This document shows, piece by piece, positions 56,362 through 64,000 of a stretch of 64,000 nt of DNA. Where the stretch lies: assembly GCA_013180625.2 (NCBI GenBank), contig SNVD02014740.1, positions 1-64,000 of the forward strand, in the 5' to 3' direction. Made by a program: the position numbers and the translations under genes. Every line of letters begins with the position of its first letter. Positions within the stretch are counted from its first letter, which is position 1. This stretch comes from Boswellia sacra. Lineage: Eukaryota; Streptophyta; Magnoliopsida; Sapindales; Burseraceae. A model generated the notes under the pieces. That model saw nothing but the letters and a program-made list of their open reading frames with translations. It did not search any database and was not told the origin of the DNA.

Positions 56362-56560
56362 CACGTGAGCTTGGGTTTACAAGTAATTACACCCTTCTAG
56401 AGCTTGATTGCTTGAAGAACAAATCAGCTACTTTCTCCAGAAGTTTCTATTCAATCTAGTCTTCTCCGTTACTTTCTAGACTCCTCCAATGAAATACTTC
56501 TTCTACTGCTCTCCGGAAATAGCTTCACAAATCGCCCGTCGCTCTCACCAATTATATAAA
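56362..56560 (+). promoter_or_regulatory. Heat-inducible promoter of HSP70: G-box, heat shock elements and TATA box
   Basis: A CACGTG G-box is at 56362-56367. Heat shock element modules include AGAAGTTTCT (56439-56448, an exact GAA-nn-TTC pair) and partial TTCTAGA modules at 56395-56401 and 56474-56480. TATATAAA is at 56553-56560, giving a transcription start about 30 bases on and a leader of about 130 bases before ATG 56718. This is the arrangement of plant heat-inducible HSP70 promoters. Confidence 0.7.
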
Positions 56561-56717
56561 CTCACTTCCCCGTCAACTCATTGCACTCAGACGGAAAGCA
56601 GACAGCTACAAACAAAACAAAATCTAAGACAGCCAACCAATTTCTTTCTTTACTTCTTTTCGACAAACAAGAAGACGCTTTTAATAAACGCTTTTTCGGA
56701 AACAAGATTTTTGCATA

Positions 56718-58685
56718 ATGGCTCCGAAAACTGAAGGCAAGGCTATCGGCATTGACCTTGGCACCACCTATAGCTGCGTTGGAGTGTGGCAGAATGACCG
56801 CGTGGAGATCATAGCTAATGATCAGGGCAATAGAACCACTCCTTCTTACGTTGCCTTCACTGACACTGAACGTTTGATAGGGGATGCGGCCAAGAACCAG
56901 GTTGCTATGAACCCTCAAAACACTGTTTTCGACGCTAAACGTCTCATTGGGAGGAGATTCTCCGACCCAGCTGTGCAGAGTGATATGAAGCTCTGGCCTT
57001 TCAAGGTAGTGGCGGGGCCTGGTGATAAGCCGATGATTGTGGTTACGTATAAAGGGGAGGAGAAGCAGTTTGCTGCTGAAGAGATTTCCTCTATGGTGTT
57101 GACCAAGATGAGGGAGATTGCTGAGGCTTATCTGGGTCATTCTGTGAAGAATGCTGTGATTACTGTTCCGGCTTATTTTAATGACTCGCAGAGGCAAGCT
57201 ACGAAAGATGCCGGAGCTATAGCTGGACTGAATGTGATGAGGATTATCAATGAGCCGACTGCAGCTGCTATTGCTTACGGCTTGGATAAAAAGGCTTCAA
57301 GGTCTGGTGAGAAGAACGTGCTTATTTTTGATCTTGGTGGAGGCACTTTCGATGTTTCTTTGTTGACGATTGAGGAGGGAATTTTTGAAGTGAAGGCTAC
57401 TGCTGGTGATACTCATCTTGGAGGTGAGGATTTTGATAACAGGCTTGTCAATCATTTTGTTGCGGAGTTCAAGAGGAAGCATAAGAAGGATATTAGCGGG
57501 AATGCTAGAGCTTTGAGGCGGTTGAGGACTGCGTGTGAGAGGGCTAAGAGGACTTTGTCTTCCACCACGCAGACTACAATCGAGATTGATTCACTCTATG
57601 AAGGTATTGATTTCTATTCTACTATTACCAGAGCAAGATTTGAAGAGCTAAACATGGACTTGTTCAGAAAGTGTATGGAACCCGTGGAGAAATGTCTCCG
57701 CGATTCCAAGATTGATAAGAGTCAGGTTCATGACATTGTTCTCGTTGGTGGGTCAACAAGAATTCCCAAAGTCCAGCAGCTACTGCAAGATTTCTTCAAT
57801 GGCAAGGAACTCTGTAAGAGCATCAACCCCGATGAGGCTGTCGCGTATGGAGCTGCTGTTCAGGCTGCTATTCTGAGTGGTGAAGGCAACGAGAAGGTTC
57901 AAGATTTGCTTCTTCTGGATGTCACACCTCTCAGTCTTGGTATTGAGACTGCTGGTGGTGTAATGACAGTCTTGATTCCAAGAAACACAACAATTCCCAC
58001 AAAGAAGGAGCAAGTTTTCTCGACCTACTCTGATAATCAGCCTGGAGTGTTGATTCAAGTGTATGAAGGTGAAAGGGCAAGGACGAAGGACAACAATCTG
58101 CTCGGAAAATTCGAGCTCACGGGCATTCTACCAGCTCCTAGAGGTGTTCCTCAGATCAATGTGTGCTTCGACATTGATGCAAATGGCATATTGAATGTAT
58201 CTGCTGAAGATAAGACGGCTGGAGTGAAGAACAAGATTACTATTACGAATGATAAGGGAAGATTGAGCAAGGAGGAGATAGAGAGGATGGTTCAGGAGGC
58301 AGAGAGGTACAGGGCAGAGGATGAGGAAGTGAAGAAGAAAGTGGATGCCAAGAACTCGCTGGAGAATTATGCATACAATATGAGGAACACTGTGAAGGAT
58401 GAGAAGATTGGAGGAAAGCTTGATCCTGCAGACAAGAAGAAGATCGAGAAGGCAATTGATGAAGCTATTGAATGGCTTGACAGGAACCAACTGGCGGAAG
58501 TCGAAGAATTCGAAGACAAGTTAAAGGAGCTGGAGGGCTTGTGCAATCCAATAATTGCGAAGATGTATCAAGGAGCTGGTGGGGATGTACCGATGGGCGG
58601 CGGTGCTGACATGCCGAACGGCACCTATGGCAAGGCGGGTTCTGGTGCCACTGGCGCTGGGCCTAAGATCGAAGAAGTTGATTAA
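56718..58685 (+). CDS. HSP70: Cytosolic/nuclear heat shock protein 70, intronless
   Basis: 655 residues, full length for the family. It is an ATP-driven chaperone that binds exposed hydrophobic segments of client proteins with J-domain and nucleotide-exchange partners. All three HSP70 signatures are present: IDLGTTYS (near residue 12), [14 protein letters not shown] (near 203) and [17 protein letters not shown] (near 340). The C-terminus ends GPKIEEVD, the EEVD tail of cytosolic forms that binds TPR co-chaperones; there is no signal or transit peptide. The absence of introns, together with the heat shock elements upstream, points to a stress-inducible rather than constitutive gene. No frame defects are seen. 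The start is set by the [13 protein letters not shown] opening. Codon use is GC-richer than the surroundings, as expected for a highly expressed gene. Confidence 0.97.
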   Translation: MAPKTEGKAIGIDLGTTYSCVGVWQNDRVEIIANDQGNRTTPSYVAFTDTERLIGDAAKNQVAMNPQNTVFDAKRLIGRRFSDPAVQSDMKLWPFKVVAGPGDKPMIVVTYKGEEKQFAAEEISSMVLTKMREIAEAYLGHSVKNAVITVPAYFNDSQRQATKDAGAIAGLNVMRIINEPTAAAIAYGLDKKASRSGEKNVLIFDLGGGTFDVSLLTIEEGIFEVKATAGDTHLGGEDFDNRLVNHFVAEFKRKHKKDISGNARALRRLRTACERAKRTLSSTTQTTIEIDSLYEGIDFYSTITRARFEELNMDLFRKCMEPVEKCLRDSKIDKSQVHDIVLVGGSTRIPKVQQLLQDFFNGKELCKSINPDEAVAYGAAVQAAILSGEGNEKVQDLLLLDVTPLSLGIETAGGVMTVLIPRNTTIPTKKEQVFSTYSDNQPGVLIQVYEGERARTKDNNLLGKFELTGILPAPRGVPQINVCFDIDANGILNVSAEDKTAGVKNKITITNDKGRLSKEEIERMVQEAERYRAEDEEVKKKVDAKNSLENYAYNMRNTVKDEKIGGKLDPADKKKIEKAIDEAIEWLDRNQLAEVEEFEDKLKELEGLCNPIIAKMYQGAGGDVPMGGGADMPNGTYGKAGSGATGAGPKIEEVD

Positions 58686-58863
58686 GGAAGAAATAATGCT
58701 ATTGAGGATATTAGGCTTGGAGGCTCTGCTTCGATTTCTCTGTTTTTTCGTCATAGTCGAGTGAGTTTTTATCCAAGTTTATGTAAATCAGGTGAGGTTC
58801 GAGGGATCATATAATTGTTAAAGAAGTCTGCAAATGTAAGTAGTTAATTGAAAATAACAATAT

Positions 58864-58869
58864 AATAAA
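58864..58869 (+). terminator. Polyadenylation signal of HSP70
   Basis: AATAAA lies 179 bases after the stop codon, in an AT-rich 3' region. It is the first canonical signal downstream. Confidence 0.6.
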
Positions 58870-60224
<1,355 letters not shown>

Positions 60225-60479
60225 TTGAACCCTTCCTCAGAACGTGTAGCAGAATTAGAAGTTGGGATACAAGAAAAATTTGTGGAGTTGATGGGCCGCA
60301 ATCGTAAAGACCCTGATGTTTTAGCTGCAGTCGAAGCTGCACATCGGGAAAGCAACAACCTCTCTATTATGGAATTCCCTTGGAACGATTTTAGCACAAA
60401 TGAGATAAACAGTATAATCTGTCGTGAAGCTCTGACTATTCATAATCCACTTGATGAGCAAATTCAGGCTCACCCTTGA
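60225..60479 (+). CDS. Short unrecognised ORF, possibly a gene fragment
   Basis: The frame reads MNPSSERVAELEVGIQEKF, then KDPDVLAAVEAAHRES, NLSIMEFPWNDF, NEINSIICREAL and QIQAHP to a stop. It has protein-like composition with alternating charged and hydrophobic residues. It has no domain that I recognise, no clear promoter, and an in-frame stop shortly upstream. It may be a leftover exon of a lost gene. Confidence 0.3.
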   Translation: MNPSSERVAELEVGIQEKFVELMGRNRKDPDVLAAVEAAHRESNNLSIMEFPWNDFSTNEINSIICREALTIHNPLDEQIQAHP

Positions 60480-60894
60480 TGTTGCCAGCCATCGTACCAA
60501 TATTAGGGCAGCATGTAATGGAATAGATTTTTTTAATTATAATTATAATTAAATATTTAATTAATATTTATTAGCTTAATTGGCCTAACTTGGTATGATT
60601 ATCATTTTGCTTTTACAGCGCTTTAAGTTAACGGTGAAATCAGATCTCAGGGCGAAGTACATATTTCTGAAAAGCTAGAGATGGAACTGATTTAGTCCTA
60701 ACTTCAGGGGTCAAATTATAATCCTTGGCAAATGAATCCCTAGTTCCGTACGATGGAAAGAGAGTGAGAGAGTGGAGGTAATCTAATTCTAGCTCCGCTC
60801 TCTGGCGCCAAGGTCCTCCCAGATACCCTAACTCAACACCCACCACCCGTCAAGTAACCTCCTCAAACCTACCAACACTGACTCGACCCCAGTC

Positions 60895-61370
60895 ATGATT
60901 CGGGTGCCGAATGGCCTCTCAACCCAGAGAAAGTCTGGGCCAGTATCAGCCGAAGAAGAAGCAAAAATGTTTGCAAATGCGAGTCCAGCAAAAGAGGCAT
61001 GAAAGCGATAAGGAAGATTATTTGACTGAGACTGAGTGGGCTGTAGGGGGTTTGGAGAGTGCAAGTTCTTGCGTGAAATGTTTTTAGAGGATGATATTTT
61101 GAGGGGCTACTGTGAGAAGAACTGTGAGAATGGTGATTCTTGTTGCTTGGTTTGTGGCTGTATTGGGAAGGAAGTTAACAACAAGTATAAAGATTGTTTA
61201 GGCCTCGTTCAGCATGCAATTTCGATTTCAAAAGCAAAAAGAAAGAGGGTTCATAGAGCTTTCGGGCAAGTAGTTTGTAGAGCTCTGGGATGGGAATTGA
61301 TAGGTCGCAAGTGATCGTGTTGAAGAGTGAGCTGCTTGGTAAATCGTTGGTCAATCCGAGTGTGACCCAG
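60895..61370 (+). pseudogene. Broken plant gene with Cys-rich region, identity unknown
   Basis: A short frame from ATG 60895 (MIRVPNGLSTQRKSGPVSAE) stops at a TGA after AKEA. A second frame from 61036 reads FLREMFLEDDILRGYCEKN, CCLVCGCIGKEV and KDCLGLVQHAISISKAKRKR, then HRAFGQVVCRALGW. A 1-base shift then leads to IDRSQVIVLKSELLGKSLVN up to a possible GTAATG donor at 61371. The CX2C and CGC pattern and strong codon quality suggest a real conserved family, but at least two frame breaks make this copy a pseudogene or a sequence error. I cannot name it. Confidence 0.5.
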
Positions 61371-61779
61371 GTAATGATTTTGGGATCTTATTAACGTGAA
61401 GAGACTTATTGGAAATGTTTTCAGTCTTTAAATTATCTGTTGACACTTTAGGCACAATCTGAATTAGTTTTCATCTGCCCTCAATACTGTTAGAACTTTT
61501 CTGGATGAGAGTCTTATGAAAAAGATAAATTTTTACTTCTGAAGACAGCGTACAGTCAGAAATAAACGTTGCTTGACACCACCACCAGGTATTACATGTC
61601 TGGAGGATCTTGGAACAATCTTGAGAATTTCAAGTAATATCTGCAAAGGATCTTTGCTGCTTATTCTGATAGTTACGAATAACATCAATAGGTGTACTGT
61701 TGATTTTAAGACAAAAGTTATGTAGTAAAGTAGCTAGACCTTTTTATTTCAATTTATGTACAAGAAATAAGGCAAGCTG
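61371..61779. other. Noncoding spacer before the receptor kinase gene
   Basis: No coding signal; this is probably the 3' untranslated and intergenic region of the receptor kinase gene on the other strand. Confidence 0.5.
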
Positions 61780-64000
61780 TTAGCCGTCTATTAGAACAGA
61801 GGAAGAAATTCTAAGAGAGGAGGCAAATTTTGCTGTGGTGTCACTATTAAGGCATCTCTTGAGGCGATCCAAGTCATCAGCAGCATCCAGCATTGTAGGT
61901 CTAGTAGAGGGGGACTCCTGTGTGCAAAGAAAAGCCAATTTAATCAATTCTCTTATTACAATTTCCCACATTCTTTTAACTTCTGGGGACTGGTCTCTTG
62001 CGGCTCTCATCAGTGAAGAGTCAACGAAATTTTCAACCCCTTCATGGTATTGAGTCTTAACCCATTTGTGCAGGTTCATCCCGTCGATAAACATGTCATT
62101 TGTTGGCCTTATGGTAGTCATCATCTCAAGGACTAGAATCCCAAAACTGTAAACATCTCCTTTTGTCGATTTTTTAGATCCAAATGCATATTCTGAGTAG
62201 ATAAAAGCACAGAGAGTTACTTATTTTATTTTATTTTTACTTCCAGAGGAAAATAGGAAAATAGGGAGGTACAATGACACTAAAGTACAGTTAACATCTG
62301 TACACTAGCTTCTATTAGCTCTAAAAATATTAAGGAGAGATTGTACCTGGAGCTATGTATCCAATAGAACCACATAACATATTAGCAGTAGAGTTTCCAA
62401 TGGTCTCTACATCCTGAGCATTTGTCACTCCCTCTGTCATAATCCTTGCAATACCAAAATCAGAAATGAGAGCTGACATGTCATCATTGAGAAGAATATT
62501 GCTCGGCTTTAGATCACAATGCATGACCTCAACTGGAGAGTAGTGATGCAGATAGGCCATGCCTTCAGCTATATCACTGCAAATATTCATCCTCTCGATG
62601 AGAGTCAAATCTGAGGAGGCCGAACTTAAACCTTCCCTTGATTGTGGATAAAGATGGCTCTCCAAGCTCCCGTTTTCCATGTAAGGAAAAACAATTGCTT
62701 TAAAATCGGGCTGACAGCATATAGTTATAACCCTTATCAGGTTTCTGTGGCGAACCCTCTTTAAAACCTGACACTCTCTGTAAAAACTCTGTGGTGAATT
62801 TCTAGATTGCAAGTGGAGCACCTTGACTGCGATGGCTCTTCCATCTGGAAGTGTTTCCTTGTAAATATTTCCATAGCTACCTTTCCCAATCAGTGTCTGC
62901 TCATCAAAACCTCCAGTGGCCTCTGACAGTTCTCTGTATGTAATTCTTGGGAATTGGTGCAACCATTGTGGTGTTATTTGCCTTATCAGCACTTCAGAGT
63001 TTGCGGAAGAAATGATTACTTTAAAGTGGCCAAACTTAAGCATAAAACATATCATCAATGAAATTGCTGATATGCAGGTAACTAATATGAATATGATGAG
63101 GAGCACTGGTGAGCGAAACCAATGATGCTTTTTAGAGCAAATGGGCATTCGAGGAACAACTCCGTGAAGATCCGGATTGCCTAAGAACGTCATATTTTTT
63201 ACTGAGCCAAAGATGCCTCCAGAGGGAATCATACCTTGAAACTGGTTAAATGAAAGATTGATGGAAGTAAGGGTGTGAATTTTGTTGAGGCTTGTAGGTA
63301 TCATACCAGATAATTTGTTGCGTGAGACATCAATGGATTCAAGGTTCTTTAGATCACCTAGAGAATCTGGAAGATGCCCCTCAAGAGAATTGCGTGACAG
63401 ATTTATCATTCTCAATGCTATGCAGCTAGATATCTGTGGGAAGATATTGCCAGTGAAATTGTTTGATGAGAGATCTATCTCTAGAACATTTTCCAGCTTG
63501 CTAAGCTCAATTGGCAGCGGCCCCTCAAGTTGATTGTGAGAGAGGTTTAGAAATATTCTGATCTCGTGTAAACCGCATATTTCAGGGGGAATGCTCCCTG
63601 TCAACCTGTTGTAGGACAAGTCTAGTTTGCTGAGATCTGTGCACTGTCCTAACGTTTGAGGTATTGATCCTGAAAGAAGGTTGTTGTTGAGAAACATATA
63701 ACTTATTCGCACCAAATTCCCTAGACTTGCAGGGATTTGGCCTGAGAACTTGTTGTATGATAGATCAAGCAGAGCCAGGTGAGGGAGTCGACTTAAGACT
63801 GCTGGAATTTCACCAGAGAATAAGTAGTGTGATAAGAAAAGCTCCTCCAATCTTGACAACCCAATAATCTCTTCTGAAATTGTTCCATTCAAACGATTCA
63901 ACGTCAAATTCAGTGACATAAGATAGGAAAGCTTGTATATATATGGAGGAACTGATCCGCTAATTTGGTTTTCTTGCATTGACAATTTTGTCAAATTAAG
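61780..64000 (-). CDS. LRR receptor-like serine/threonine protein kinase (At2g24130-like), partial
   Basis: Exon 1 runs from beyond 64000 to 62347 and exon 2 from 62192 to the stop at 61782-61780. They are joined by a GT...AG intron in phase 1, so the kinase activation loop reads GSIGYIAPEYAFG across the splice. Order: leucine-rich repeats (repeated LxxLxLxxNxxxGxIP units), an extracellular juxtamembrane Cys (PICSKK), one transmembrane helix (PVLLIIFILVTCISAISLMICFML, near 63040), then the kinase. Motifs seen are IGKGSYGNIYK, the lysine in IAVKVL, HCDLKPSNILL, DFGIARI and GDVYSFGILVLEM. The catalytic loop has HCD in place of HRD, so it is a non-RD kinase, a class enriched for immune receptors. 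The N-terminus with signal peptide lies outside the window. Substrate and ligand are unknown. Confidence 0.9.

Noticed and set aside
56562..57197. Antisense frames within HSP70 (also 57780-58058 and 58128-58490)
   Set aside because: Shadows of the GC-rich HSP70 coding sequence.

Overview
The window is nuclear DNA from a flowering plant, most likely a eudicot. The evidence is AT-rich sequence, genes with plant GT/AG introns, plant LTR retrotransposon lineages, a CACTA transposon, an endogenous pararetrovirus fragment, an intronless cytosolic HSP70, a non-RD LRR receptor kinase and an ankyrin/PGG membrane protein gene. I cannot name the species from sequence alone.

Layout. 1-4072 is the 5' part of a minus-strand Ty3/gypsy element (copy A) that runs off the left edge. 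4632-16938 is a decayed SIRE-type Ty1/copia element with an envelope-like gene after pol; a 3.3-kb CACTA element (6485-9778, TSD TAT) is nested in it. 16939-22950 is gene-free and rich in foldback/MITE-like elements. 22955-25842 is a broken caulimovirid fragment (reverse transcriptase/RNase H, a second ORF, and a promoter/polyadenylation region). 27872-40590 (minus) is an ACD6-like ankyrin-PGG gene. Its ankyrin exons are repeated and flanked by phase-1 introns, and it has two first exons, each with its own TATA box. 41945-42875 is a foldback element carrying a minisatellite. 43276-52567 is a second minus-strand gypsy element (copy B) with two LTRs, PBS and PPT. Copy B lost almost all of pol and the front of gag. 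Its interior holds an intronless LOG-type (cytokinin-activating) coding sequence, a G-box-bearing minisatellite and an unrecognised Cys-motif ORF. 56718-58685 is an intact HSP70 gene. 60225-61370 holds remnants of unrecognised genes, and 61780-64000 (minus) is the 3' part of an LRR receptor kinase gene.

Three host genes look functional: the ankyrin-PGG gene (defence/stress membrane signalling by family), HSP70 (protein folding under heat) and the receptor kinase (surface perception). They are neighbours with no sign of co-regulation. The rest is largely transposon sediment. The two observations that matter most are the LOG coding sequence inside a pol-deleted LTR retrotransposon, and an exact Nextera mate-pair junction adapter at 44299-44336. 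The adapter marks an assembly artefact inside that element's 3' LTR. All domain and exon calls were made by eye.
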